A stretch of DNA of 64,000 nucleotides from Paroedura picta (GCF_049243985.1 NC_135377.1:32813255-32877254), one strand, 5' to 3'. Counted from the stretch's first letter, positions 26,168 to 60,790 are shown. Notes: generated by a model from the letters alone, not told the origin. Translations and numbers: made by a program.

Positions 26168-26168
26168 A
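26073..26168. repeat. (GAAA)n microsatellite
   Basis: About 24 uninterrupted tetranucleotide units, about 460 bp past the SGK3 stop and possibly within its 3' untranslated region. Confidence 0.98.
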
Positions 26169-26626
26169 GGCAATTAATCAACTTGCCTTAAAACAACAAA
26201 CACAATTGTACTGGGTAAACTTATCTTTTTAAAACAAATGATATACAAAAACAATTGCATAGTAACATTTCAAGCACAGAGCCACCATAGCTGGTTAACC
26301 AAGGCATTTACATATGCTGCTATTAAAAGCAGCCGGTTCTGGAGACGTTAATGTTGTAAACTGCAGAAAAATAGTCAACAACCTTGCTTCGAAAGAATCT
26401 CAATTTTAGGAACAGCTAATAAAAGCTGTTTGTTCTTTTTTTTAAAAAGTATTTTGTGCGACAGCTGTAACAGTCAAAAGAAAGTAGTCCAAAATGCCCA
26501 GAAATCTCAAATTACAGCAGATGTTTGTTCATAAGTTTCATAGGCACATATGTTAGAATCCGTTCACAATCAAGACATCTTGGTCCATTTAAGATGAGAG
26601 GTGATGTATTACTTGGCTCCCAAAAC

Positions 26627-48585
<21,959 letters not shown>

Positions 48586-48984
48586 TGGATGTTTTCTTTG
48601 GGTAAACAATCAAGTATAGCAAAACGAAGAAAGCGTCAGCAGTTTTGATCCAAAATGTGCAGCCTTGCTTGGTTCAATTTAAATTCCATCATGCAAGCCT
48701 TAAGTTAAAAAAATGGGGGGAAAAGCTCAGAACATGACCATTCTTATTCGGCCTACCACCTAAACTTTAAGCTCTGCTAAATGAAGTTGATCCTACCTCT
48801 GCATAGAGCAAATGAGGTGGAAATGGAAACCAAGATTGAAGAAGATGCAAAGGTAAAACAACACAGCTACTAGTAAGACTTGGAGACAGTATAATGCAAG
48901 ATTTAAAAATGTGTAGTAAAGCACTAGATGCATCAGGCATACGTAAAAGCTTTCATCATCATCATATGGCTAGTAGAAGAACAT

Positions 48985-49090
48985 AAATAGAGCCCTGCTG
49001 GATCAGAGCAATGGTCTATCTAGTCCAGCATCCTCTCTCACACAGTGGCCAACCAGTTCCTCTGGACAGCCAACAACAGGGCACAGAGGC
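48985..49090 (-). mobile_element. L3/CR1-like LINE 3' fragment
   Basis: The plus strand carries AGAGCCCTGCTGGATCAGAG, then CTAGTCCAGCATCCT and CACACAGTGGCCAACCAGTT. This is the reverse complement of a widespread 3' end, also present at 60580-60790. Confidence 0.65.
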
Positions 49091-49144
49091 CAAGGCCTTT
49101 TCCTGATGTTTCACTCTGGATCTGGGATTTTTTGTTTCAATAAA

Positions 49145-49350
49145 GCTTGCTCACTAGTTGGGATGCCAGTCCCTAGGTGGGTCCTGGGGATCCCCCCATT
49201 TTAAAGCTCATCTCCAGTAACAGAGATCAGTTCCCATGGAGATAATGTCTGCTTTGGAGGGTGGACTCCACAGCATGATATTCCACTGATGTCCCTCTCT
49301 GCCCCAAATCCCACACACTCTCAAAGTTTCCAGGCATTTCCCAACCCAAA
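49145..49350 (-). repeat. Dispersed repeat of the GTTGCCA family
   Basis: In minus orientation it contains CTCCAAAGCAGACATTATCT, then CATGGGAACTGATCTCTG and TTACTGGAGATGAGC, matching the layout at 57320-57525. Confidence 0.5.
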
Positions 49351-49734
49351 GGCAGCAACCGTACTCACTAGAATGGATGCATGCATAAGATTGTACTAGT
49401 TGGAGTCCATAAAAAGTCACCATGTTACATGATGTTCATTGAGTGAACATCAATCACTGTTTTTCAACCTAACCTATCCCTCAAAGTTGCTGTGATGATA
49501 AAGAGGAGTAGGGGAGAACTACATATGCCACTCTAATCTACTCAGAGGATGAAATGTAAACAATTATTAGAGAAACTTTACACATTCTCCAAGGAAAATA
49601 AAGATACATGAATCAAAGTATTAAACACATAGAGTTTTCATTTGGATACAATGAGTCTTCCTGTGGGGGCAGGAAAAACACTAGATTAAGTGGTTTAAGG
49701 ACCTTTGTATACTAGGCTGCCACATTTTCAATCT

Positions 49735-50010
49735 TTAATCGCTCCTGCGGAGCGGATTAAATAATTCGTTAAGGGCCCCGACGGTGGGCCCTGTCCGTGA
49801 TGAGGAAGGGTGCCGATAGGCCCCTTCCTCCGGACTGACAATCGGATTGTCAGTCCGCCGACAAGGGACCAATTGCGAGCCACGCGCAGTGGACTGACGA
49901 ATCGGGAGGCGCGAAGCCTCCCCACCTCGGACCCATGCGGCCGGCCGCCATTACTGCCCGAGTCCCGAAGCCGCCAGGTCCACGACTGCCCGTGTGCCGG
50001 GGAGCTCCTG
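49735..50010. mobile_element. CpG-rich chain of perfect hairpins
   Basis: Consecutive inverted repeats: TTAATC-GCTCC with GGAGC-GGATTAA (49735-49760); AGGGCCC with GGGCCCT (49772-49792); GAGGAAGGG with CCCTTCCTC (49802-49830); CGGACTGACAATC with its inverse around one base (49831-49857); CCAC with GTGG (49880-49892); GGGAGGC with GCCTCCC (49904-49922); GCGGCCGGCCGC (49937-49948); GGAGCTCC (50001-50008). It lies 1.1 kb upstream of the SGK3 first coding exon, so a promoter CpG island is an alternative. The regular hairpin structure favours a DNA element. Confidence 0.5.
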
Positions 50011-50079
50011 CCGCCAACCCAGGCCGTGAATACGCTGCCTCCCTGTAATACTGAACTAAAATCTGATACTTAAATAAGA

Positions 50080-50265
50080 TATAAGGAGAGCCAGCATGCT
50101 GGACTAAGTATGGAAACTTGATGGGCAACCTTGAGCCAGTCACACATCCTCTCAGCCTAACTAACAAGTTTGTTTTAAGAATAATCAGAGGAGAATCATG
50201 TAAGCCACTTTGGGTCTCCTTTGGGCAGAAAGGTGGAGTATAAATTAAGTAAGTAAATAAATAAT
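50080..50265 (+). mobile_element. tRNA-derived SINE
   Basis: Starts GAGAGCCAGCATGCTGGACT, includes TTGAGCCAGTCACACATCCT, and ends GTAAGCCACTTTGGGTCTCC plus a GGAGTATAAATTAAGTAAG tail. Same family as 14225-14455 and, in reverse, 58555-58740. Confidence 0.75.
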
Positions 50266-53200
50266 TAAATTTCATTTGCATTACTTTAAGAGACATTCTC
50301 TTTCAGAGAATATGGGAACCAAACCAGTTTTCTCCAGGAAATATCAAACAATCTCAAAATCCAACATGGTATTATTGGATAAACTGTTGGATTTAGCAGG
50401 TCTAGCTTCAATTCACAGAGCCACTGACAAAGCCAATCTATGACATGTAAACACAGACCTATATCACTAATTGTTAGGACAAAAAGCACTTTTAATATGC
50501 AAAGTACAATACGAAGGGTCAACTATAATTATTTGATTTCTGTTTCCTTCGTAAAGTATTTGGGACAAAGGTTACCAAAGTAAAAATAATTTAGAGACAG
50601 TTTACAAAATAGCTTAGGAAACAAGAGCAAAACAGAGCTATCATGATGTATGAGAAACTCATCCTGGGACGACAGAAATACACGAGGTGCTATTTCCAGC
50701 TTTGAAAACAGGAAATGAGAATTGTATATAGGCACTATCTAAAGGCTGTATAGTGTGACCCTTAGTCACCTGATTAAAAACATCCTTCTGTCAACAAGCA
50801 GCCGGGTCTTGTTAATATCCCTTAATTTTTAAAAGGATAGCCATCAACTTAGTTTTAAAAATACAAAGATATTGTGCAAAGTAATATCTTCAACAAGAAA
50901 AGAAGCAGAGTTTTTTTTTGTTGTAGAAACAAGTGAATGAGTGTCCAATGAGATATGGCCAGGGAGAAGTGATATTAGAGTTTCCTTTGGCTTTTGAAAG
51001 GCAAAAGCCAGCTGTAGAAGACCTGCTTTGGATTGTTGCCCTAGTGCTAGATGAGAGCAGATCAACCTCTCCCTCCTGCATCATCTTCCTGATCTTAATT
51101 TCCACTCATCTATTTTCTTTTCAAAGGAAACATTCAGATAGCATATTGATATCCCTTCATGGGGCAAACAACGGCTAGTGTGGTTAGAAGAGTGTGTAAT
51201 TCAAATCAGGAATAATTGGGGAGAGAGGGAAGGAAACAAACCTAAACTCCTAGAGTCACAGTTTTCCAAACTGAGATGCTAAAAATGCAGTGAGCTTTCA
51301 AAAAAGGAATATCCTAACACATCTCCTTGGTCACATCTAGTTTGGAAATAAGACCCGAGTTCAAATCAATCTGAATTCAGCAGGATCCATAACGGAAAAA
51401 ACAAAATAAGTCCAGAATCAGCCCTGATCAAAAAATTATTATTTCATCACTGCTAGGAACCCAGCAAAAAGCAACAGAATCTACAGAATAAAGAGAATAA
51501 AAAAAGTACGTTACACCCAGACATGTCTTATGTTCCAAGAGTCAGCATTACATAACACAGATTTCTCAGAGCTCAGAGATTCAGAGACTGCCAACAGATG
51601 ACTGAGATAAGAATTTCCTTGAACACTGTTGTCCATGGGTGCCAATTATGCTTCCACGTATCGTTCTGTAACTCAGAACGACATTTAAAGAATACAGCAA
51701 AACTATGGTATGATCCATGTTCTCATTACAGCTGCTAGAAGGAAATAACTGCAGCTTTTCAGACATTTGGAGTCGAGTGGGGAAAGCTTATCTGAGCCCA
51801 AGTGACTAAACAGAAGGCATGTGACAAGCTCTGTCTCCAGGATCATGGGTGAAAGCCTGTGTGGATTTAGCTACAAAATAATTACAGCAGACATAGACTC
51901 AAAACAGTCATGTGAAAGAGTCCTAATAGCAGCTAAGAGAGGATTCAGGACTGATTCCCTTCTATACATAAGCTTTTAATTGTTGCTGATAATTGCAAGT
52001 GAACCTTAAGTCGAGTCACACATTAACTCCAAATTGATTTCTGAGTAAATATTTGAATGTTAATACCCTCCTTAGTGTTGAGATTCTAATCTGGTGGAAG
52101 GAAGGCACTTTGTGACATGTACATGTATAATTTTGGTCAGCAACGTTCTTCGTACCGCAAAAGCCCTCCAAAGGAATGGTAGGAAATGGTGGCTAATTTC
52201 TGTTTAGTTATCAAAGTCATGTATATCTAGTGACCTATGTTCTGTAAAGAAGAAACATACATTGCTGGCTGATAACTATACCAAGTAAGCCCTCCTGTTA
52301 AATAGTGCTCTTCAGCTTTGCCAGAGCCAGGACCCAACTTGAACCCACAAGCAACTACATACAGAAGAAAGGGATTCAGAGCAGCTCTTTATCGGTTTCA
52401 AAGGCAGGTCTTTGGGGCAGTATACCAAGACTGCCAGTCTCAGGAAACATAAACTGATACTAGAAGATATGCCACAGTGAGGAATAAGCCAAGGGTCAGA
52501 GCCATGGACCTGACCTTGCTGTTGTACTATTCCCTCAGCACGTGTGTAAAATGATAAAGGAAATGCAGCACCTTTGCTCTTTTTATGTGTGCACACTCGC
52601 AGTAGGTCCTCATCCAAAGCAGCAAGAAAGGCAACTCTCTATGATCTAGGAAATGGGACTCAGTGACCCATCTGAGAGTTCCAATCTATAAACTGAAGAT
52701 CACTCTTGTGGCTATTGTGGGTAACTGCAGGTGAACCACACGCTCAGTCTAATGTATTTTACAGGGCAGTTAGGAAAATAAAAACAGAGAAGCGTGCCAC
52801 TTCGAACTCTCTGGAGAAAAGGCAGACAGACTTACAGCGGCCTTCAAATGCTGGTTTAGATCTGAGACAGCTACTCTGCAGTGCAAAGTTAAGCTAACAC
52901 TGAACTGGGTACCATCAACTGTAGGCCGAAGTAAGAGCCTACAGTCACCTACCAGCAACAAACACAGCAACATCATAGCCATCAAAACTTGTACAATCAT
53001 GTTGCATTCCATTCTAAGCTCAGTTAGCATCATGTGATAAGAAGGGAGGGATGAAAATCGCATACAGTATTTTTCCAGCAGCAAAGTCACTGCAACAGTA
53101 GTGTTTCCCTGTTGATGGCTATATGTCAGCATGAAGTTCTTGTGAAGATGAGGATCCAAGGAATTATGAAAAAATCCTGCAGCCCTTCAACAAATGGACA

Positions 53201-53494
53201 GCAATGCTGCATTTATTGTCCTATGAACAGATAGTCCTTGTCATTCATGGCCAGAGGTCACCTTTGAATTCAAGTAATTCTGATCCAAATCTAGTTTTCT
53301 ATGTCAAATCAAATTTATTTAATACAGCACTGCAGCCAGATAAAACAGATAGCAAAGAATACTGCACTAGTTTTCTATGTATCACACAAAGGGGGGGGGG
53401 CACAAAGAGATTTATGTTTCTGGGTTTCATTTAAAGGCCCTGAAACATAAGCTGAGCTAAGAACATAGTACACTGCTGGGATCGAACAAAAATG
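50266..53494. other. No feature recognised
   Basis: Upstream flank or 5' untranslated intron of SGK3. Open frames here are short and lack any family resemblance I know. No repeat family was recognised with confidence. Confidence 0.5.
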
Positions 53495-54345
53495 AAATCA
53501 TAGAATCATAGAATAATAGAGTTGGGAGGGACCTCCTGGGTCATCTAGTCTACCTCCCTGTATTATGCAGGACGCTCACAGCCCTATCACTCATCCACTG
53601 TAACCTGCCACCCTCTTGAACCTTCACAGAATCAGCCTCTCCGTCAGATGGCTATCCAGTCTCTGTTTAAAAATTTCCAAAGATGGAGAACCCACCACCT
53701 CCCAAGGAAATTTGTTCCACTGAGAAATCGCTCTCTCAGGAACTTCTTCCGGATGTTTAGACAGAATTTCTTTTGAATTAATTTCATCCCATTGGGTCTA
53801 GTCTATCCCGCCAGGGCAAGAGAGAACAACTCTGCTCCATCCTCTATATGGCGGCATTTAAATACTTGAAGATGGTTATCTGATCCCCTCTCAGTCATCT
53901 CTTCTCCAGGCTAAACAGACCAAGCTCCCCCAACCTTTCCTCATACATCTTGGTCTCCGAACCCCTCACCATTTTTGTTGCCCTCCTCTACATCCCTCTA
54001 CAACTGTGGTGCCCAAAACTGAACACGGTACTCTAAGTGAGGATGAACCAGAGCAAAGTGGTACTATCACCTCCCGTGAACTAGACACGATACTGCGTTT
54101 GATACAGCCCAAAATCCCATTTGCCTTTTTAGCCACGAAGTCACACTGCTGACTCATGTTCAATGTGTAGTTTATTAAGACTCCTAGATCCTTTTCACAC
54201 ATACTACTGCCAAGACAAGTCTCCCCCATCCTATATTGGTGTATATGTTTTTTCCTACCTAAATGCAGAACTTTACATTTGTCCCTATTGAATATCATTT
54301 TATTCAGTTTAGCCCACTTCTTGAGCCTATGAAGATCACAGTACT
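53495..54345 (-). mobile_element. CR1 LINE, 3' portion
   Basis: On the minus strand a frame at 54298-53966 encodes RDKCKVLHLGRKKHIHQYRM, then EKDLGVLINYTLNMSQQCDF and KKANGILGCIKRSI, the end of CR1 ORF2. It continues to a 3' end with repeated TCTATGATT at about 53495-53520. 5' truncated and degraded. Confidence 0.9.
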
Positions 54346-55299
54346 TCTTTCATGTTCACAGTCACATTAAGGGTATGTTCCCTGCTGGCTTTAAAGCACC
54401 TGACTGTATGAATAATGCAGCCAGTGTTTGAGCTGCGAAACTCTTAGTGACTGGATCAGCTGAAAGGTCTGGGAATAGTAAAAGTAAACTATGCTGTAAA
54501 TAAGAGACAAGGCAAACCCCAAAACTACAGAAATCACTTGGGGGGGGGATCCCACCACATATTGGGAAACTGTGGCCAAAATGTCAGAAAATATTTATCA
54601 GACATCAGCAGAAGAACATGGAATGAATTCATCAAAGTTCTCTTAAATTATCTGTAATATAGCAAATGTTCATATACCAGACTGCCTAAATGGTATTAAC
54701 TGCAGAGATTCCCATAAACAACGCTGTATCCTTTCAGTAAAGCAAAAGAGAAGTGAAAATGTCTCAACATTTCAAAAATTAGGAAGTGAAACAATAAAGA
54801 GAGTATGTGTTGTACATTTGCCAAGCGTGGGGGTGGTAAAGACATACTCCATCTATCAAAAGCAAGAGCAAAAAAAAGTGAATTAGGACAGTCACAGAAC
54901 ACAAGGAAAGTCTCATGTTAACAGAAGATGATCTGTACATCCTGTGCTGATCCATACTGAGACTAGGAGAATTTTTAAAAATTATTTATTTGCAATATTT
55001 TAAAAGTCCACTTTTTTCAGCATAGTTGGGAATCAATAGCATTAGCTGAAAGCAATAAACTAATCAGATCTATATAATCACTAAAACATTCTTAATATAG
55101 AACACTATATGCAACCCACAAAGCTGGCTATAAAATTGGATCAGTTCAGTATGCCTTTAATTCCCCGACAGTTACTCAGCCTGTCCCAAATGCCTACCTG
55201 AATAACCCAGTTATATAACCCAGGTAGCTGCCTCCCTTCCTCACCTCTTCTAGAGGCTGCTCCAGAGTAGCGGGCTGGCTACTGAAAACCCAATGCCTA

Positions 55300-55700
55300 G
55301 GAAGAGGCCGGGAAGAGATGAGGATACCACTCTGTTGGGAACAGCTGAGCCGCAGCATGGTGACAGATATGCTAGTCCCAAGTCATGAGGGCTTTAAAGT
55401 ACCAGAATATTGAACTGGACCTGGAAATAAAATGGGAAGCCAGGAAAAGGCCCAAGATTGGTATAATATGCTCCTGGTTGTTAGGATACTGAGACCAGGC
55501 AGGCTGCTGCATGTTGTGTTAGCTTAAATCTACGAGAAGTCCCCATGAGTAGCCCCATATAGAGTGTGTAACAATAATGAAGTCTTGAGGTTTCCTGTGA
55601 TGTGCATCATCTATCTAGCCAGGCTTATTGTCCTCTAAGAAAGTAGAACGCTTGGAATAAGGCTTTTTGCCATATTCCTGTTTCCCCATCAATAGCTGAA
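55300..55700 (-). mobile_element. LINE fragment similar to the L2-like copy at 18530
   Basis: Contains ATGAGGGCTTTAAAGTACCA and GAACTGGACCTGGAAATAAA, which parallel the sequence at about 19000-19080 (GGGCTTTAAAGGCTAAAACC and what follows). Diverged; orientation inferred from that comparison. Confidence 0.5.
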
Positions 55701-56154
55701 GATCCAGCAGGACTGCTTATGAATCCCTTAAAGAAAACTATCTAAAGGACACACATTTTCCCTAACAAAGCAAGGAGCCCATCTTTTAAGATCGAAATCC
55801 AGTGGATGATGAAGGGCTAAATACCTGCTCCTTATCTGTGTGGTCCAGAGGAAAACTGCAGGTGTCAGAGCTCGCAATTTGTTCTTTATGGGGGGGGAAA
55901 CATGCGAAAACATATTTCCTGCTGTCCTCAATTGATGGAGATGGTGAAGAAAGGAAGAAAAACAAAACAAAACAACTAGGACCTAAACTGACCAACTTTC
56001 CCATTCTATGTTTCACATTCAAAGCCAATGTTAGCCTAGGACAGTTTATTCTGACTTCTTGAGCCTGTTGGCAGCAGAGGGTAGGACTCGCAGTAATGGC
56101 TTTAAATTACATGTAGAATATTAGTGCCTAGATATCTGAGAGAAAAAAATCACA

Positions 56155-56340
56155 GTCAGAGAAGTTCAGCAGTGGAACTGGCTTCCTAAGAAGGTAGTGA
56201 GCTCCCTTCACTGGCAGTCTTCAAGCAGCAGCTGGACAGATACTTTTCATGGATGCTTAGGCTGATCCTGCATTGGGCAGGGGGTTGGACTAGATGGCCT
56301 GTATGGACCCTTCCAACTCTATGATTCTATTATTCTAAAT
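56155..56340 (+). mobile_element. CR1 LINE 3' end
   Basis: Ends GGGTTGGACTAGATGGCCTG then CCTTCCAACTCTATGATTCT and a variant octamer. The preceding part (AGCAGTGGAACTGGCTTCCT) is the final CR1 coding and untranslated stretch. Confidence 0.9.
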
Positions 56341-57319
56341 GGGTGGGGCAGTATCTGTATGGAATTGGGATATGCCATTATGGGCTGGGCTCAGCAAGCC
56401 TAAAAGGAGTTTCCAAAAACAGTGCAAGCTCTTATTTTTTCTATGTATTCCTCACTTGCATGGTATTCAGACTGCCATTTTAAGGGTACACATTTGGAAT
56501 AAGCAGGGTTTACATCCATTTTGGTACAAAAGATGGGTAAGGCCTCCAAAATTCAATGCCAAGATGTGGGAGACTGGAACATAATCACTTTCTTCCCCCA
56601 GGTGGTTGAAGGAAAAACAAGGAAAGGAGATAAAATATGCCACCTCTGTATTAAAATATGCTGCTACATTTAGATACCTGCCTCCAGAACCCAAGTAAAA
56701 TGTTATCACATCCAGTTATATGGTTGTTTAATATTCATGACACACATAGTATCATTTTTCATCAGGGCTTACAATCAACGGCATCAAACTATTCCTTATA
56801 TCCTATTGTTACTATACCACATTTGGTTCAGATGTAAATATGTACTAACAATTAGTATTTGTGCTCTTCCCCAATTTAGATTTAGAATTGTAGTTTGGTG
56901 AGGTGGCAGACCATTGAAGAGTCTTCCATGACAATATGCTGGAGACTGGCTCAGTTTCACAGAAGGGATGTTATGAACTGGTATAATTTTGTGATACCCC
57001 AATTAAAATGCTTGACATGTAAACCTCAAGTGGAGACAGAATTTCCTCTCAAGTTGGCCTCAGACACAGGCAACTGAGTTACTCATCCATAGCTCTACCA
57101 CAAAACTGCAATTCCAGGGAAAAGAACAATTATAGCTCACCTTAATTTTGAGATACAAAATAAACATGCATTTCCTTTTCTTTCTCTGTCTTATGAAATA
57201 GTTCCTACTTTCCTTTTACACTGAGGACCAAATGAAATACTACAGGGGGGGATGTGAATCATTCTTCCAACTGTTTGAAATAGGGTTCACAGATCCTCAC
57301 TGGCCACTGGCAGGGGATT

Positions 57320-57525
57320 GAGCAGGGGGGAATAAGGGTTGCCAGCTCCAGATTCGAAAACTCCTGGAGATTTGGGGGTGAAGGCTGGGAAAGACAGGGA
57401 CCTCAGCAGGGAACAATACACTATGGTCCACCCTCCAGAGCAGCCATTTTCTCCAAGGGTACTGATCTCTATATTCTGGAGATGTGCTGTAATTTTGGGG
57501 GATCTCAGATGCCAGCAGCCTATGA
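57320..57525 (+). repeat. Dispersed repeat with GGTTGCCAGCTCC start
   Basis: Reads GGGTTGCCAGCTCCAGATTC, CTCCTGGAGATTTGGGGGTG, GGTCCACCCTCCAGAGCAGC and TTCTCCAAGGGTACTGATCT. The best-preserved copy of this family in the window. Its class is unknown to me. Confidence 0.65.
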
Positions 57526-58554
57526 AAAGCAGCCTTGGATACTGTAATGAGAAGACAAAGAACAGTACTTCTGAACACTTTCCCCTCCTACCATTCCTCC
57601 CCCCTCGCAGATACTCTTCTTCTCTACACCTCCCACCAAAGTAAACCTTTTCTACTCAAGAGAAAAGCAGAACAATTGTAAGAAGGGAAAAGTTAAGCAG
57701 TTTGTTGCTAACCTTTCCTTTCCTTCCAATTATAGCCTCTGAGTTGTCTTAACATTTTAAAGACACTGGTGCAAGATGAATTCACATGTGTCCCAGAAAT
57801 TTCAAAACTGATCCTCAGTATTAAAGACATTTATATCCCGCCTTTCTGCCTTACATACTCAGTTTTTTTCACAGCAATATGCAAATTTTCACACAGAAAA
57901 AAATGCCTTCAGCCTTGCTCAGAAAAGGCAATGCTCCTTTTTGTCAAGCAACAACAGCACATGTCTGTGAGAGAATGCCTTCTATGTTGGGAAAAAATGA
58001 AACTTTCAAATATTAAATAATGAAAACCTCTCAAAGGCATATGGTAGTTTAATTTCCTGTCCCAGTCTAGTATGGCAACATTTCCCTTAACTTTTGTGGA
58101 AAACAGAACCACAAGCACCCTGGAACAGAAACACCTATGGGACCTCCATGTTCAAAGGCCAGCATGGATCTGCAAACCAATGCCTTGGAGATAAACAATA
58201 AGAAGAAATCCAGGCTTCTCAGCAGTCATTTAGCTGCTTCTGGAAACAGAAACCTAAACTCAATGGACCTATTATTTGAGCTATCGGGGCTTAAGGCAAG
58301 TTAATTAAAGCATGAACAACTTGTTGTCAAGAACAAGAGGTGGTTGCATAATTTGGGTCTTTCATAGGTAGTACAAGATCAGAAATGACAGACTCTGTCA
58401 AAAGCTCAGAACATGAAGGGATATACACAATTGGATATGATAGGCACTGGTAATTGCCAGTTACATCACAGACAATACCTACCAGTTCACTGGAGCATTT
58501 TTTTTTGGGGGGGGGGAAGTATTATACTTCTCAGGAGCAAATATACAGTGGTGA

Positions 58555-58740
58555 GGGAATGTATTTATCTATTTACTTCTTTTATTCCCTGCCTTTCTCC
58601 CCAATGAGGATCCAAAGCAGCTTACATGGTTCTCTTCTTCTAGGGCCTATCCTCACATCAATCCTCTGAGGTAAGTTAGGCTGACGGTGTGTGTCACCCA
58701 GCAAGATTCCATGGCAGAGTTAGGTATGGAAGTTTTCATA
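58555..58740 (-). mobile_element. tRNA-derived SINE, reverse orientation
   Basis: The plus strand shows TCCCTGCCTTTCTCCCCAAT, AAAGCAGCTTACATGGTTCT and CCTCTGAGGTAAGTTAGGCT, the reverse of the tail and body of the family at 50080-50265. Confidence 0.7.
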
Positions 58741-58819
58741 CAAAAGCAATTCATACTTAAGGAAAAACACATAAGCCATGCATGATAAACACAACAGCAT
58801 GCACATTGCTACATAGGTA

Positions 58820-59093
58820 AAGGTAAAGGTATCCCCTGTGCAAGCACCGGGTCATGTCTGACTCTTGGGGTGACGCCCTCTAGCGTTTTCTTGGCAGACT
58901 CAATACGGGGTGGTTTGCCAGTGCCTTCCCCAGTCATTACCGTTTATCCCCCAGCAAGCTGGGTACTCATTTTACCGACCTCGGAAGGATGGAAGGCTGA
59001 GTCAACCTTGAGCCGGCTGCTGGGATTGAACTCCCAGCCTCATGGGCAAAGCTTTCAGACGGCTGCCTTACCACTCTGCGCCACAAGAGGCTC
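58820..59093 (-). mobile_element. tRNA-derived SINE, full length with target-site duplication
   Basis: Head at the high end: CTTGTGGCGCAGAGTGGTAA (A box), then GGGAGTTCAATCCCAGC (B box). The tail at the low end gives CCTTTACCTTT in minus sense. It is flanked by 13-bp direct repeats TGCTACATAGGTA at 58807-58819 and 59094-59106, showing LINE-driven insertion. The two repeats are identical, so the copy looks recent. Confidence 0.92.
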
Positions 59094-59599
59094 TGCTACA
59101 TAGGTAGGGAGGTCAAATATATATTAAATAGATAGATGTAATTAAAACTTCTGGACAAGACCTCCCCCATGTTTCAAGCATAGGTACTTAGCACACAAGG
59201 CTGTTATGGGGAATAGCAGGCATGTGTAATCTTGTCTCCCCCACTTATCCAGCTTCCCCTCATGCTTTTTCAATTGTTCCACAACTGAGCATATAATGAT
59301 GAACTTAGCAGGGGTATTACTACTTTCCCAGTTTGGATTGAGCCCTAAGTTTTTTAAAATTGCCAAGTGTTTTTCAATTATGCAAGTATCTTTGATTTCA
59401 TTGTTAAGAACGGTAGAAACTAGCAGGAAATGTACTCTTGGGGGCCACACTATGCACCATGTTGAGGATCCAACTTCCCCAAAACGTAATTCAGCCTTTC
59501 AGAAAGCAGTTATAAGAGAGTCCCAATATACAAAAGGAATTATCAGGAAAAGAACTGAAAATAAACCCACTGACGTTATAATGTTTTTTGTACAGTGCA

Positions 59600-59880
59600 G
59601 CCTCATTTGGAATACCTTGAGAACTTCTGTTCATCATATCTCAAAAAGGATATTACAGAGCTGGAAAAAGTACAAAAGAGAGCAATCAAGATGACTGGGC
59701 TTGAAGCACCTTTCCTGTGAGGAAAAGCTGGTGACCCTAGGAATTTCCATACCAGAAAAAAGATGGCTAGATGTTCATAAAATGATGTATAGGTTGGAGA
59801 ATGTGAAAGATCTTTTTCTCCCTTTCAGACAATAGCAGAATTTGGGGACACCCTATGAAATTTTGAAAAATGGGTTTTGG
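59600..59880 (+). mobile_element. L3/CR1-like LINE fragment
   Basis: AGCTGGAAAAAGTACAAAAG, AGAGCAATCAAGATGACTGG and TTCCTGTGAGGAAAAGCTGG are typical of the final coding region of L3/CR1 elements. Decayed. Confidence 0.6.
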
Positions 59881-59896
59881 CCAGACAAAAGGAAAA

Positions 59897-60412
59897 ACAG
59901 TATTTACTGGCATATAAGACTACTTTTCCTCTCTGAAAAACATGCCTCCAAGTGGGGGGGGGGGTCGTCCTATATGCCGAGTGCACTTCAGTTGGGATAG
60001 ACATAGCTGCCCATAGTGGCCTCCCGATGCCCACCCACCTCATTCTACATACCATCCAGTATCGTGCGGTATCCAGTGCGGCTGCGGCGGGTCATCAGCG
60101 TGGCTGCAGCGAGCATCAGCAGCGATACAGGGGTGCTAGCCTTTTTGGTGTGACCAGCCCGTTCTGCTTGGCGGGAAGCAGCGGCGCTCCGACCCGCCCC
60201 GCCCCTTGTCTACACAGAGCTCGCACTTGCGCACTAGTGCCGGTCACAGGGAGATGCAGGGGCGGGCCGGAGGCGCTGTGGTTGTGCTGCGGCCGTACAA
60301 TGGTGACAATGACAGGTACTGTAATGTAATGTAACAAACTCTATATTTTGAGTGGAAATGTTGGGGGGTCGTCTTATATGCCCAGTCGTCTTATACGCCG
60401 GCAAATACGGTA
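59897..60412. mobile_element. Non-autonomous TIR element with CpG-rich core
   Basis: Left end CAGTATTTACTGGCATATAA pairs with the inverse of the right end (TTATACGCCGGCAAATACGG), continuing inward through GACTAC and GTCGTC. A second GTCGTCTTATATGCCCAG lies just inside the right end. The middle (60060-60300) is GC- and CpG-dense. No gene. No target duplication was confirmed. Confidence 0.7.
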
Positions 60413-60579
60413 CTTCTTTATTAACTTATTGAGTAAAGAAGTTTTAAAAATTAAAGTTTACTGCCAGGGAAGGTAGTGATGGCTATGAATATATTTATTT
60501 TAATTTATTTAGATTTAGATTTATATAACCACTTCTCCTGTATGTCAGCTCCCGGCAGTTCACAACTTTAAAAGGGGAT

Positions 60580-60790
60580 TTAAACTGATTTATGAAGAAA
60601 AGGTTCCTCAACGGCAAACAGGCATGGTAACTGAAGGAAGACTCCTACAGAAGCAGCACACCTCTGAGGCTGCAGGGGAGGGCCTGTTTCTTTGGTCATC
60701 CACAGCAGCTGGCTGACTGCTGTGCGAAATAATATGCTGGACTAGCAGGGCTACCAGTCTGAGTCAGCAGGCTCTCTTTATATATTCTCT
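60580..60790 (+). mobile_element. L3/CR1-like LINE 3' end
   Basis: GGGAGGGCCTGTTTCTTTGG, then CTGCTGTGCGAAATAATATG, GCTGGACTAGCAGGG and AGCAGGCTCTCTTTATAT. Sense copy of the reverse-oriented fragments at 15340, 31720 and 48985. Confidence 0.65.

Noticed and set aside
49735-50040. SGK3 promoter CpG island
   Set aside because: Position would allow it, but the block is organised as a chain of perfect hairpins and no TOP, TATA or exon-donor structure is visible. It stays as an alternative only.
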